Assembly: GCF_016464015.1 (NCBI RefSeq) | Contig: NZ_JACDXT010000049.1 | Coordinates: 1 to 64,000 of the forward strand | Direction of reading: 5' to 3' | DNA length: 64,000 nt | From: Psychrobacter sp. bablab_jr014 | GTDB taxonomy: Bacteria > Pseudomonadota > Gammaproteobacteria > Pseudomonadales > Moraxellaceae | Part shown: piece after piece, positions 28,212 to 37,023 of the stretch | Layout: each line of letters opens with the position of its first letter | Position numbering within the stretch: the stretch's first letter is position 1 | The notes under the pieces: model-generated | Database searches by the model: none | What the model was told of the DNA's origin: nothing | What the model saw: the letters and a program-made list of their open reading frames with translations, nothing else | Program-made: the position numbers and the translations under genes

Positions 28212-29306
28212 ATGCCATCATTTGCATCTTCTGCGTCTTATACCATCAAAGCTCGGCACATTTTGGGTGTGGCAGGTATTGCCATGACTGTGGGTTTGGT
28301 AGGGTGCAGCAATAATGAGCAGGCAGGTGGGGCAGAGGGCGACGCTGCCTCAGGTGATGCGCAAAACATCGAGCTACTAAACGTCTCGTATGACGTGGCG
28401 CGTGACTTTTATAAAGATTACAACCCCATGTTCGTTGAGCATTACAAAGCCGAGCACCCTGATGCCAATGTCAACATCAAGCAGTCGCATGGCGGCTCAA
28501 GTAAACAAGCGCTATCGGTAGCGAACGGTTTACAAGCGGACGTGGCGACCATGAACCAAGGCTCAGACATTGAGCTTTTAGAGAAAAAAGGCTTGGTTGC
28601 TAGCGACTGGGAGTCAAAATTCCCTGATAACGCCGTACCTTTTACCAGTACCATCGTCTTTTTGGTGCGTAAAGACAACCCCAAACAAATCAACGATTGG
28701 CAGGACTTGACCAAGGCAGGTACAGAAATCGTCATGGCCAACCCAAAGGTGACGGGTAACGGTCGCTATGCCTTCTTAGGCGCGTATGGCTACGGTCTAC
28801 ATGCGTTTAATAACGAAGAAGCGCCCGCTAAAGACTACGTCAAATCGCTGCTTAAAAACGTTAAAGTGTATGAAAACGGCGGACGTGCAGCGACCACGAC
28901 CTTTGTCCAGCGCGGTATTGGTGATGTGCTGATTACCTTTGAAAACGAAGCCAATCTAGCGGCCAATCAGTTTGGCGCAGGTCAAGTAGACATCGTGTAT
29001 CCAAAATACTCGATTAAGTCAGAAAGCCCAGTAGCGGTGGTCAATACCGTGACTGATAAAAAAGGTACCACTGAAGCGGCGACTGAGTATCTGAACTATT
29101 TATGGAGCGAGCCTGCCCAGCAGTTGGCCGCAGACTTGTACTTACGCCCAAGCGTGGCAAGCGTGCTTGAGAAAAACAGCGACAAACTGCCACCTGTTGA
29201 GACGTTCCGCCCGAACGATACCTTTGGGTCGTGGGATGAGATCATGAGCACCTACTTTAGCGATGGCGGTGTCTTTGATCAATTGGCGGTCAACGCGCCA
29301 CAATAA
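28212..29306 (+). CDS. Sulfate-binding protein of the sulfate ABC transporter, second copy (lipoprotein)
   Basis: A 364-residue paralogue of the preceding gene with the same Sbp-family landmarks: LLNVSYDVARDFYKDYN, KQSHGGSSKQALSVANGL, NPKVTGNGRYAFLGAYGYG and DTFGSWDEIMSTYF. The signal sequence ends in LVGC, a lipobox with Cys near residue 32, followed by a Gly/Ala/Asp-rich tether. GAGG precedes the ATG. It lies 123 bp before cysT, so it is the more likely dedicated subunit of the CysTWA permease. Confidence 0.9.
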   Translation: MPSFASSASYTIKARHILGVAGIAMTVGLVGCSNNEQAGGAEGDAASGDAQNIELLNVSYDVARDFYKDYNPMFVEHYKAEHPDANVNIKQSHGGSSKQALSVANGLQADVATMNQGSDIELLEKKGLVASDWESKFPDNAVPFTSTIVFLVRKDNPKQINDWQDLTKAGTEIVMANPKVTGNGRYAFLGAYGYGLHAFNNEEAPAKDYVKSLLKNVKVYENGGRAATTTFVQRGIGDVLITFENEANLAANQFGAGQVDIVYPKYSIKSESPVAVVNTVTDKKGTTEAATEYLNYLWSEPAQQLAADLYLRPSVASVLEKNSDKLPPVETFRPNDTFGSWDEIMSTYFSDGGVFDQLAVNAPQ

Positions 29307-29429
29307 GTCAGACCCACGCGGTCAACTGCGAAATAAGGACATGGTGATACTGTGTCCTTATCTGTTTTCATCCTTAACTTAACGACAATAATAAAAGTAG
29401 TGCCAACCCATCGGTAACAGGACATCACT

Positions 29430-30302
29430 ATGCGTGCAACCACTTCTACTGCCAACAAACGCTCTTGGCTCACACGTTTGCGACAGCGCAACGTACTGCC
29501 AGGCTTTGGGCTGAGCATGGGTATTACCGTGTTTAGCTTGTCTTTATTGGTGGTGCTGCCCTTTGCCATGATGGCGTATACCACGACGCAAATGGGCTGG
29601 ACAGGGTTTTGGGAGACCATCACCCAGCCGCAAGTCACCGCCGCGATTAAGCTTAGCCTATGGATGTCATTTTTGGCGATGCTGACCAATATGGTGTTCG
29701 GTACGCTCGTGGCGTGGGTGCTGGTGCGTTATGAGTTTTGGGGCAAGTCCATTATCAATGCCTTAGTCGATTTACCTTTTGCCTTGCCAACGGCGGTAAC
29801 GGGCATTTCACTCGCCACACTGTATGCGCCTAATGGCCTGATTGGTCAATGGTTTGAGCAGTTTGGCATCAAGGTTGCCTTTACGCCATTAGGCATTTGG
29901 CTTGCGCTGGTGGTGGTCAGCTTTCCCTTTATCGTGCGTGCAGTGCAGCCCGTCCTTGCTGAGCTGTCGGTGGAGTTTGAAGAGGCAGCAGCGGTACTGG
30001 GCGCAAATCGCTTAACCACGTTTAATAAAGTCATTTTGCCTGAGTTGTTCCCCGCGCTCTTGATGGGCGCGGGCATGATGTTTGCGCGCGCGACAGGTGA
30101 GTACGGTTCGGTTATTTTCATCGCAGGTAACATTCCGATGCAGTCGGAGATTTTACCGCTGATTATTATCAGTAAGCTTGAGCAGTTTGATATTCAGGGC
30201 GCGTCTGCGGTGGCGCTGTTTATGTTGATGATCTCCTTTGTAATTTTGCTCAGCATCAATATTATGCAGTGGCGATTGTCACGCCGCGTAGGAGCACGCT
30301 AA
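29430..30302 (+). CDS. cysT: Sulfate ABC transporter permease CysT
   Basis: A 290-residue inner-membrane permease with about six transmembrane helices, MetI-like fold. The cytoplasmic EAA loop is FEEAAAVLGANRLTTFNKVILPELFPALLMG. It forms the channel together with CysW, the next gene one base away. AGGA lies upstream of the ATG. Confidence 0.94.
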   Translation: MRATTSTANKRSWLTRLRQRNVLPGFGLSMGITVFSLSLLVVLPFAMMAYTTTQMGWTGFWETITQPQVTAAIKLSLWMSFLAMLTNMVFGTLVAWVLVRYEFWGKSIINALVDLPFALPTAVTGISLATLYAPNGLIGQWFEQFGIKVAFTPLGIWLALVVVSFPFIVRAVQPVLAELSVEFEEAAAVLGANRLTTFNKVILPELFPALLMGAGMMFARATGEYGSVIFIAGNIPMQSEILPLIIISKLEQFDIQGASAVALFMLMISFVILLSINIMQWRLSRRVGAR

Positions 30303-30303
30303 G

Positions 30304-31287
30304 ATGCAAGTATCTAATAGCTATAACTATCAAAACAACGCCGCGACCAAAGATCCCTCATGGGTGCGCGGGCTGTTTATTGGCATTGCCGTACTGTTCA
30401 TGGTGGTCATGCTGGTCGTTCCGCTACTGGCGGTGTTTTATGAAGCCTTTAAAAGCGGTTGGGAGCTGTATATTGCCTCGCTCGTCGAGCCTGAAGCGCT
30501 GCAAGCCATTAAATTAACTTTGCTGACCGCTGCGATTGTGTTACCGATTAATATGATTATTGGTATTGCCATTGCGTGGCTGGTGACACGCTACAACTTT
30601 AAAGGCAAGCAGCTGGTCACGACCTTGCTGGATTTGCCATTTTCAGTGTCGCCTGTGGTGGCAGGTCTGATGTTTGTGCTGCTCTTTGGTCTCAATTCCG
30701 CCGTCGGTGGTCTTTTGGAAAACATGGGCATTCAGATTATCTTTGCCGTGCCAGGGATTGTGCTGGCCACCTTGTTTGTGACGTTCCCTTTTGTGGCGCG
30801 TGAGCTGATTCCGCTGATGCAAACCCAAGGCGACTCTGAGGAGCAAGCAGCATTGACCCTAGGCGCAAATGGTTGGCAGACCTTTTGGCATGTGACCTTG
30901 CCCAATATCAAATGGGCGCTCTTGTACGGTTTGATTTTGACCAATGCGCGCGCGATGGGCGAGTTCGGGGCAGTCAGTGTGGTGTCAGGGCACATCCGCG
31001 GTGAGACCAATACCATGCCGCTACTGGTCGAGATTGCCTATAACGAATACAACTTTACCGCCGCATTTGCGCTCTCGAGTATTTTGGCGGCGCTTGCTTT
31101 GGTGACGCTACTGGTGCAGCAAATCATGACCAAATTACAGTCGCGCAAATTTGCAAAATCTGAGCGCTTGGCAGCCGCGCCACTGCGCCTTGCCAGCAAA
31201 GACACCGCTGCAGAAGCAGGGGCAGTAGAGGCAGCAGAAAACACGGATACGGCAAAAACGACAAAAAACGCCCGTTCACCGTCTTAA
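30304..31287 (+). CDS. cysW: Sulfate ABC transporter permease CysW
   Basis: A 327-residue MetI-like permease with six hydrophobic segments and the EAA-type loop EEQAALTLGANGWQTFWHVTLPNIKWALLYG (residues about 180-210). It begins one base after the cysT stop, so the two are translationally linked. It has about 35 extra C-terminal residues rich in Ala, Glu and Thr (AAPLRLASKDTAAEAGAVEA) compared with typical CysW, probably a disordered tail. Confidence 0.94.
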   Translation: MQVSNSYNYQNNAATKDPSWVRGLFIGIAVLFMVVMLVVPLLAVFYEAFKSGWELYIASLVEPEALQAIKLTLLTAAIVLPINMIIGIAIAWLVTRYNFKGKQLVTTLLDLPFSVSPVVAGLMFVLLFGLNSAVGGLLENMGIQIIFAVPGIVLATLFVTFPFVARELIPLMQTQGDSEEQAALTLGANGWQTFWHVTLPNIKWALLYGLILTNARAMGEFGAVSVVSGHIRGETNTMPLLVEIAYNEYNFTAAFALSSILAALALVTLLVQQIMTKLQSRKFAKSERLAAAPLRLASKDTAAEAGAVEAAENTDTAKTTKNARSPS

Positions 31288-31315
31288 CGAGTTACCTATT
31301 TAAAGAGCCATTTTT

Positions 31316-32038
31316 ATGAGTATTGAGATTCGTAATGTAAATAAGCAGTTCGGTGACTTTACAGCGCTTGATGATATCAGCATCAGTGTCCCGACAGGCA
31401 AGCTGACCACGCTTTTGGGCCCCTCGGGCTGTGGTAAAACCACCTTGCTGCGTATCATCGCAGGGCTTGAGTACGCTGACTCAGGGCACATCTTATTCGA
31501 TGACATTGATGTCACGCATGTGCCTGTACAAAAACGCCATATCGGTTTTATGTTTCAGCACTATGCCTTATTCCGTCATAAAAATATCGCCGATAACGTC
31601 GCCTTTGGCTTAAACTTATTGCCCAAAGACAAGCGCCCAAGCAAGGCCGATATTCAAAAGCGCGTCAACGAATTGCTAGAGCTGGTACAGCTGCCACACG
31701 TCGCCAATGCTTATCCGCATCAGCTTTCAGGCGGTCAGCGTCAGCGCATTGCGCTGGCACGTGCGCTCGCGGTCAAACCCAAGCTGTTGCTACTTGATGA
31801 ACCGTTTGGCGCGCTCGATGCCAAAGTGCGTAAAGAGCTGCGTACGTGGCTTAAAAACATTCACCACGAGCTGGGCATCACCAGTATTATGGTGACGCAT
31901 GACCAAGAAGAGGCGCACGCGGTGTCTGATGAGATTGTGATTATGAATCATGGTATCGTCGAGCAAGTGGGTACGTCAAAGGAGCTAATGACCAATCCTG
32001 CCAGCCCGTTTGTTAGTGAGTTTTTGGACTTAGCGTAA
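31316..32038 (+). CDS. cysA: Sulfate ABC transporter ATP-binding protein CysA, short form
   Basis: A 240-residue ABC ATPase. Walker A is [14 protein letters not shown], the Q-loop is [11 protein letters not shown], the signature is [16 protein letters not shown], Walker B is [16 protein letters not shown], and the switch His lies in [14 protein letters not shown]. All ATPase motifs are present. CysA is usually about 350 residues; here the stop comes directly after the nucleotide-binding domain (FVSEFLDLA), so the C-terminal regulatory domain is absent. It is last in the sbp-cysTWA operon. Confidence 0.93.
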   Translation: MSIEIRNVNKQFGDFTALDDISISVPTGKLTTLLGPSGCGKTTLLRIIAGLEYADSGHILFDDIDVTHVPVQKRHIGFMFQHYALFRHKNIADNVAFGLNLLPKDKRPSKADIQKRVNELLELVQLPHVANAYPHQLSGGQRQRIALARALAVKPKLLLLDEPFGALDAKVRKELRTWLKNIHHELGITSIMVTHDQEEAHAVSDEIVIMNHGIVEQVGTSKELMTNPASPFVSEFLDLA

Positions 32039-32060
32039 GTGTATCACTCTAAGACACAAT

Positions 32061-32089
32061 AAGACCTGCCATCTGGCGGGTCTTTTTTT
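32061..32089 (+). terminator. Terminator of the cysTWA operon
   Basis: AAGACCtGCCA pairs with TGGCgGGTCTT and is followed by a seven-T run. Confidence 0.92.
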
Positions 32090-32205
32090 ATGCCTTTTTT
32101 TTAAAAAAATAACAAGAACAGTGCTCATAAATCAACGTCTAGCGACCTTGAAAAATTGCAGTACAAGCGATAAGTCACGGATAATTATGTAAAAGTTATT
32201 GTAAA

Positions 32206-32220
32206 TAGTAATAATTATCG
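32206..32220 (+). promoter_or_regulatory. Candidate Fur box upstream of bfd
   Basis: TAGTAATAATTATCG matches 11 of the 14 fixed positions of the 15-bp Fur core TGATAATnATTATCA. It lies 52 bases before the bfd ATG, a normal place for iron repression of bfd. Confidence 0.6.
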
Positions 32221-32271
32221 TTATTATATCTGGCATTGACGTAATCGTTAGCCAAACAGCAGGAGCCATCC

Positions 32272-32463
32272 ATGTACGTATGTATCTGCAACAGCGTGAA
32301 AGAAAAGCAAATCCAAGCCGCCATCGCTTCAGGAGTCGATACTCTGGACGGGCTCAAGGACACTTTGGATGTGGCAACATGCTGTGGCTGCTGCGAACCG
32401 ATGGTCAATGACTACCTTGATGAGCACCATGCCAAGCTGGATGAGCTGGCCTACGCTGTATAA
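32272..32463 (+). CDS. bfd: Bacterioferritin-associated ferredoxin
   Basis: A 63-residue [2Fe-2S] protein. The cluster cysteines are C4 and C6 at the N-terminus (MYVCICNSV) and C38 and C41 in the CCGCC segment, matching Bfd. Bfd donates electrons to bacterioferritin haem so that stored iron is released. It sits ~450 bp upstream of two bacterioferritin genes on the same strand, with a Fur-like site upstream. Confidence 0.93.
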   Translation: MYVCICNSVKEKQIQAAIASGVDTLDGLKDTLDVATCCGCCEPMVNDYLDEHHAKLDELAYAV

Positions 32464-32917
32464 TATGCAGCAATGCGGTATCAATCGGCCTACCGCAAAG
32501 ACCAACTTCCATAAATCAACTCTCGCGCCATATCGGTATTGTAAATATCGTTATCCAGCATTCAGATACAATCCTTAACTTGTTATGGCGCGTGGCATGT
32601 TATATAACTGTTTTCTACTGCCCTGACTTGCTCTGTAAATGACTCTGTCAGTTACGCTTTGCTAAAAGACCCTCGTCTTTTTGGCATCTCCCTTCTTTTG
32701 CTTCTTTTAAAATACTCATTACATTAGACGCATTATCATGCCGAGCTAATTATAGTTCTCAACTTGCATTTCATTCTTAGTTCATAATATTACATGACCT
32801 ATCTGAGTCGTGTGCTATCCTATGCGATATATCTTATTGTTATAGATAAGTGCGCACATGCTGCAAGGTGGCATCGCACTTGTTTGAGTGATTTTGCATA
32901 ATGAAGGAGCACCCGCG
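32464..32917. other. Gap between bfd and the first bacterioferritin gene
   Basis: No gene seen. A short terminator-like hairpin, AAAAGAC-CCTC-GTCTTTTT, lies at 32664-32682. A leader hairpin lies at 32848-32881: AAGTGCG pairs with CGCACTT and inner ATGC with GCAT. It ends 25 bases before the GAAGGAG ribosome-binding site of the bacterioferritin gene and could modulate its translation. Confidence 0.45.
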
Positions 32918-33406
32918 ATGAAAGGCAATCAAAAAGTTATAGAGTATTTAAACTTCTTACTCGGTGGTGAACTGGCAGCCCGTGACCAGTATTTTATCCA
33001 CTCTGAAATGTATGCTGAATGGCACTATGGCAAGCTCTACGACCGCATCCATCACGAGATGAATGATGAAACCTTGCACGCCCAAGCCATCATCCGCCGT
33101 ATCTTGATGCTTGGCGGCACACCGAAAATGACGGTGGATGACATTCACGTAGGCAGCACCGTACCTGAAATGCTCCAATTGGATTTAGATTTAGAATACG
33201 CGGTGCAAACGCATCTAAAAGAAGGCATCGCCATCTGCGAAGACGTGCGCGACTATGTGACCCGTGACATGTTGGTTGAGCAGCTTAAAGACACCGAAGA
33301 AGACCACGCGCATTGGCTTGAGCAGCAACTGCGTCTGATTGATATGGTCGGTCTGCCCAATTATCTACAAAGCCAAATGGCGGAAGTGTCGCCTGATTTG
33401 GTTTAA
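32918..33406 (+). CDS. bfr: Bacterioferritin, ferroxidase-competent subunit without haem Met
   Basis: A 162-residue ferritin-like four-helix protein. All di-iron ferroxidase ligands known from E. coli Bfr are present: E18, E51, H54, E93 (aligned with E94), E127 and H130, plus Y25. The haem-ligating Met52 is replaced by Thr52. The ATG at 32918 follows GAAGGAG, and the protein starts MKGNQKVI as Bfr does. It is probably a partner of the next gene in a mixed 24-mer that oxidises and stores iron. Confidence 0.93.
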   Translation: MKGNQKVIEYLNFLLGGELAARDQYFIHSEMYAEWHYGKLYDRIHHEMNDETLHAQAIIRRILMLGGTPKMTVDDIHVGSTVPEMLQLDLDLEYAVQTHLKEGIAICEDVRDYVTRDMLVEQLKDTEEDHAHWLEQQLRLIDMVGLPNYLQSQMAEVSPDLV

Positions 33407-33496
33407 TAGCAAACGCTGTTGCTCATCACTCATATTGCGTGCCACTGACGATATGTTTACAGGCACGCACCCATTATAAAAACAAGGAAACCGACT

Positions 33497-33973
33497 ATGA
33501 AAGGGGATAAAGAAGTCATCCGCGCCTTAAATAAGGTTTTGGGTCAGTCATTGATTGCCATTAACCAGTATTTTTTGCACGCACGTGTCGCCCGTCACTG
33601 GGGTCTAGAGGCTTTGAACGATGGTTTTTATAAGCAGTCTATCTATGAGATGAAATGGTCTGATGACCTGATTGCACGTATTTTATTGCTTGGTGGTCTG
33701 CCCAATTTGCAAGAGCTGGGTAAGCTGTATATCGGTGAAGATGTACCTGAAATCATTGACTGTAACTTGCGCTTAGAGCAGCAAAAATTTGATATCATTG
33801 CCGATGCCATCGCTTTATGTGAAGAAAAGCGCGACTATGTATCACGCGAGCTATTGAACAAGCTCAAAGACGGTAATGAAGAGTACGATGACTGGTTAGA
33901 AACGCAGCAAGACCTCATCCGTGACGTTGGTGTGCAAAACTACATCCAATCGCAAATGGATGACCACGAATAA
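33497..33973 (+). CDS. bfr: Bacterioferritin, haem-binding subunit with degenerate ferroxidase site
   Basis: A 158-residue Bfr paralogue. It keeps Met52, the axial haem ligand at the dimer interface, but ferroxidase ligands are lost: residue 18 is Ser, residue 54 is Trp, and the C-terminal pair reads GNEEYDDW in place of DEEGHIDW. It therefore complements the preceding gene, as in the two-subunit bacterioferritins described in Neisseria and others. A good ribosome-binding site, AAGGAAA, precedes the ATG. The pair is probably one transcript, ending at the terminator at 34011. Confidence 0.92.
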   Translation: MKGDKEVIRALNKVLGQSLIAINQYFLHARVARHWGLEALNDGFYKQSIYEMKWSDDLIARILLLGGLPNLQELGKLYIGEDVPEIIDCNLRLEQQKFDIIADAIALCEEKRDYVSRELLNKLKDGNEEYDDWLETQQDLIRDVGVQNYIQSQMDDHE

Positions 33974-34010
33974 GCATCATTAGTGCTGTGGTAAAAACAG
34001 TCTAAAACAT

Positions 34011-34047
34011 AAAAAGCCCAGTGTGATGATATACGCTGGGCTTTTTT
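34011..34047 (+). terminator. Terminator of the bacterioferritin pair
   Basis: AAAAAGCCCAG pairs with CTGGGCTTTTTT. Confidence 0.9.
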
Positions 34048-34054
34048 ATGGCTC

Positions 34055-34105
34055 TAGGGCGTGTGCCCATTTAGTCATAAACGCTTGAATTAGGGACACG
34101 CCCTA
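34055..34105. mobile_element. Miniature inverted-repeat element (51 bp)
   Basis: The left end TAGGGCGTGTGCCC and the reverse complement of the right end, TAGGGCGTGTCCCT, form a terminal inverted repeat. The same TTAGGGCGTGTC end is found at 40304-40479, so both belong to one family. The right end of this copy supplies the stop codon of the MFS gene. Confidence 0.6.
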
Positions 34106-35479
34106 ATATAAGCCCTCACCATCATTGGGCTTTAGACGCAAAAAGCCCAACCCTGCGACAATCGTCCATGCGCCGAGCAGCCAATAGGTCATCTGAAAAG
34201 CCTGCTGCGTGTCTACACCAAAGCGCTCACGTAGGACATTCAGCACCGCCGCACCGAACGCAATGCCAAGACCAATCGCCATCTGCTGATTGACGGCCAT
34301 TAAACTGTTGCCACTGCTGGTTTGCGCACCTTCTAAATCGCCAATGGTCAACGTGTTCATCGCGCTAAACTGAATGGAGTTACACAGACCAATCACAATA
34401 AGTAGCGGAATCATCGCCCAAATATACATATTGGCAGCGAATTGTCCCAGACAAATAATACAGATACCGAGTAGGGAGGTGTTCCAAACCAGCACTTTAC
34501 GATAGCTAAAGTACTGGATAATGCGGCTGACAAAGGGTTTGACACCAAACGCGCCCGCCGCAATCGGCACCAGCAGCCAACCTGCCTGTGAGGGCGAGTA
34601 GCCAAACACCACCTGCAACAATAAAGGCAGTAAAAAGGGCACAGCACTGATGCCGATACGCGTTGATAAATTGCCCACGATGCCGATACGAAAGGTCGGG
34701 ACGTTAAACAGCTGTAACGGGAATAAAGGCGCATCGCGGCGTTTGGCATGCCAGACATAACCCCCAAGCGACACCGCAGCGAGCAGCGCTAAAACGACAG
34801 CGCTTGAGCCGTGCCCTGATTTGGAGGCAAATTCTACCGCTAAGGTAAGTACGCTTGCCCCTGCGGCAAACAAGAAAAATCCAGACCAATCAAAGCGCTG
34901 TCCTGCTTCGAACAAATCAGGAATCAAGGTTTTACCAATCCAAAAGCCCAAAATCCCCATCGGAATGTTAATCAAAAATATCCAGTGCCAGCTGGCATAC
35001 TCGACCAAATAGCCCCCGAGTAGTGGGCCAATGAGTGGCGCAACCAAGGCAGGCACGACCGCAAAGTTCATGACGGTCAGCAGTTGATTGCGTGGATAGG
35101 ATTTAACTAGGATTAAACGGCCAACAGGCGTGAGCATCGCCCCACCAATCCCCTGTATGACGCGCGAACCGACCAAAAAAGACAAACTGCTGGCTATCGC
35201 ACACAGTAAAGAGCCAATACAAAAGATGACAATCGCGGTCAAAAACACCCGCCGCGTACCGTATTTGTCTGCCAAAAAGCCGCTAATCGGAATAAAAATC
35301 GCCAGCGTCAGCGCGTAGCTGATAACCGTCCATTGCATTTTTAGTGGCGATTCATCCAGTGCCACTGCCATTTGTGGTAATGCGGTATTTAAAATAGTGG
35401 CATCTAAAATCTGCATAAACAGCGCCACTGCCAGTACATAAGGGAGGTATTTTTGTTGCGCTGGACTCAAAGTGACCAT
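34103..35479 (-). CDS. DHA2-family multidrug MFS transporter
   Basis: A 458-residue drug:proton antiporter-type membrane protein with about 13-14 hydrophobic segments. Motif D1-like ILDATILNTALPQMA opens helix 1, and motif A GFLADKYGTRRVF and motif C PLIGPLLGGYLVEYASWHWIFLIN follow. It is most like the MdtD/EmrB/QacA group of exporters. The substrate is unknown. The last codons lie against a miniature repeat element (34055-34105), so the C-terminus may have been altered by its insertion. Confidence 0.88.
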   Translation of the reverse strand: MVTLSPAQQKYLPYVLAVALFMQILDATILNTALPQMAVALDESPLKMQWTVISYALTLAIFIPISGFLADKYGTRRVFLTAIVIFCIGSLLCAIASSLSFLVGSRVIQGIGGAMLTPVGRLILVKSYPRNQLLTVMNFAVVPALVAPLIGPLLGGYLVEYASWHWIFLINIPMGILGFWIGKTLIPDLFEAGQRFDWSGFFLFAAGASVLTLAVEFASKSGHGSSAVVLALLAAVSLGGYVWHAKRRDAPLFPLQLFNVPTFRIGIVGNLSTRIGISAVPFLLPLLLQVVFGYSPSQAGWLLVPIAAGAFGVKPFVSRIIQYFSYRKVLVWNTSLLGICIICLGQFAANMYIWAMIPLLIVIGLCNSIQFSAMNTLTIGDLEGAQTSSGNSLMAVNQQMAIGLGIAFGAAVLNVLRERFGVDTQQAFQMTYWLLGAWTIVAGLGFLRLKPNDGEGLY

Positions 35480-35672
35480 GAATTACGTCCATATCAAATT
35501 TACATCGCTCATGATAGGCGGTTATTACATAAAAGAACAACCAATGACACGATAACGCTGTACTTTCTATACGCGCCGATATAGTAATGTGGCAAATATT
35601 AGCCTCTAATAACGGTACAACGCAGTCTTTACTTAGCATACGTACAAATACAATAAACCATAAGGAACACTC

Positions 35673-36485
35673 ATGTCCCAAGAAAACACCTACACACCAC
35701 CAAAAGTATGGACAGCCGACAAAGAAAACGGCGGAAAATTTGCCAAAACCAATGCGCCGACCGCTGGCGCACGTCATGAACAAAAGCTGCCCAAAGGCGA
35801 TGCCCCCTTACAACTGTATTCGCTAAACACCCCAAATGGCGTTAAAGTCAATATCTTGCTCGAAGAGCTGGCTGATTGCGGGGTAACGGGCGCTGATTAT
35901 GACGCCTACAAGATTGATATTGGTGAGGGCGACCAGTTTGGCTCAGGCTTTGTTGAGATTAATCCGAACTCAAAAATCCCTGCTTTGGTTGATTACTCAG
36001 CAGAAGAACCCGTAACTCTGTTTGAATCGGGTGCTATCTTGCTGTATTTGGCAGAAAAGTACGGCAAGTTTGTCCCCACAGGGCTTGGGCAGGCGCGTGC
36101 CGACTGTCTGTCTTGGGTAATGTGGCAAATGGGCGCTGCGCCTTATTTGGGCGGCGGTTTTGGGCATTTTTATGCCTATGCACCAGAACCGATGGAGTAT
36201 CCTATCAATCGCTTTGCGATGGAAACCAAACGCCAGTTGGACGTCTTGGATAAGCATTTAGCAAACAGTGAGTATATGTGCGGCGATGGCGCAGACAACT
36301 ATACCATCGCAGATATTATCATTTGGGCATGGTATGGACAGCTGGCACTGGGCAAACTGTATGACGATGCGGCAACCTTCTTACAGGTAGAGAGCTATAC
36401 CCATGTTCAGCGCTGGGCGACAATGATTGCTGAGCGTCCTGCGGTCAAGCGAGCGGTTGATTTAGCGTTACAGCCGATTAAATAG
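35673..36485 (+). CDS. yghU: YghU-like glutathione S-transferase
   Basis: A 270-residue Nu-class glutathione transferase closely resembling E. coli YghU, a disulfide-bond reductase that binds two glutathiones. Matching segments include the N-terminal TYTPPKVWTADKENGG, QLYSLNTPNGVKVNILLEEL, GDQFGSGFVEINPNSKIPAL, FESGAILLYLAEKYG, GAAPYLGGGFGHFYAYAP and HVQRWATMIAERPAVKR. It is cytosolic and likely involved in thiol redox defence. Single gene with AAGGAA upstream. Confidence 0.92.
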   Translation: MSQENTYTPPKVWTADKENGGKFAKTNAPTAGARHEQKLPKGDAPLQLYSLNTPNGVKVNILLEELADCGVTGADYDAYKIDIGEGDQFGSGFVEINPNSKIPALVDYSAEEPVTLFESGAILLYLAEKYGKFVPTGLGQARADCLSWVMWQMGAAPYLGGGFGHFYAYAPEPMEYPINRFAMETKRQLDVLDKHLANSEYMCGDGADNYTIADIIIWAWYGQLALGKLYDDAATFLQVESYTHVQRWATMIAERPAVKRAVDLALQPIK

Positions 36486-36540
36486 CGATAATAGTGATAA
36501 AAAACCCATCTGTTAAAACGTATTTTCTAGCGTTTCAAAC

Positions 36541-36614
36541 GTAGCCAAAAAAATAGGCTACAAAACAACGATGAAGGGCGACTCACGACCGTGAGATCGC
36601 CATTCATCGTTTTT
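36541..36614 (+). terminator. Terminator downstream of yghU
   Basis: A long stem, AACGATGAA with TTCATCGTT and inner GGCGA-CTCAC / GTGAG-TCGCC, is followed by TTTT (36567-36614). A smaller hairpin, GTAGCC/GGCTAC, precedes it at 36541-36561. Confidence 0.8.
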
Positions 36615-36626
36615 ATTTTGTGCTTT

Positions 36627-36771
36627 ATAGTTAACTCTAAATAAAAACGATACAGGACAATAAATTCATTTGATTAAACGCTATTTTCCTTGCTGGCTGT
36701 GACTACGTCTCCAGAGGCTGCGAAAAATAGCGTTTAATCTCATCGTATCGATTTTATAGTGAACTGACTAT
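36627..36771. mobile_element. MITE-like palindromic element (145 bp)
   Basis: The outer ends read ATAGTTAACT and, reversed, ATAGTCAGTTC. Inside, AAAACGATAC and a GATTAAACGCTATTTT arm (36672-36689) recur inverted at 36720-36739 with one mismatch. No coding capacity. The structure fits a non-autonomous element of an insertion sequence that I cannot name. Confidence 0.6.
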
Positions 36772-36942
36772 ACTTCTAATAAATATTTAATAAGCATTAA
36801 GGGAAAATAAATAATAACCAAAGGTATATAAGCTGATAAAAGTCTGCTTTTATGTTATTGTAGTTAACATAAATACTGAATGTAATTATTTTGATATATG
36901 TACAAAAATAATTTATCAAGGTATAGTTACATAATGACACGC
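36772..36942. other. A/T-rich gap upstream of the DUF1176 gene
   Basis: No gene and no named motif beyond high A/T content. It leads into the extended -10 promoter at 36943. Confidence 0.4.
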
Positions 36943-36951
36943 TGATATAAT
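36943..36951 (+). promoter_or_regulatory. Extended -10 promoter of the DUF1176 gene
   Basis: TGaTATAAT is a perfect extended -10 element, 72 bases before the ATG at 37024. Transcription would start near 36958, upstream of the Fur site. Confidence 0.5.
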
Positions 36952-36996
36952 AAAATGAAACATCAATGAGCTATTCTCTTGTGAACCAGTTTTTAG

Positions 36997-37011
36997 TGTT
37001 AATCATTATCA
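36997..37011 (+). promoter_or_regulatory. Near-perfect Fur box just before the DUF1176 gene
   Basis: TGTTAATCATTATCA matches 13 of the 14 fixed positions of the Fur core TGATAATnATTATCA. It ends 3 bases before the AAGGA ribosome-binding site at 37014, so binding would block transcription and possibly translation start. This implies iron repression. Confidence 0.75.
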
Positions 37012-37023
37012 TTAAGGATGACC

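Noticed and set aside
28030-28287. 85-codon frame overlapping the second sulfate-binding protein start
   Set aside because: It runs through the leader and signal region of a clear gene in another frame.
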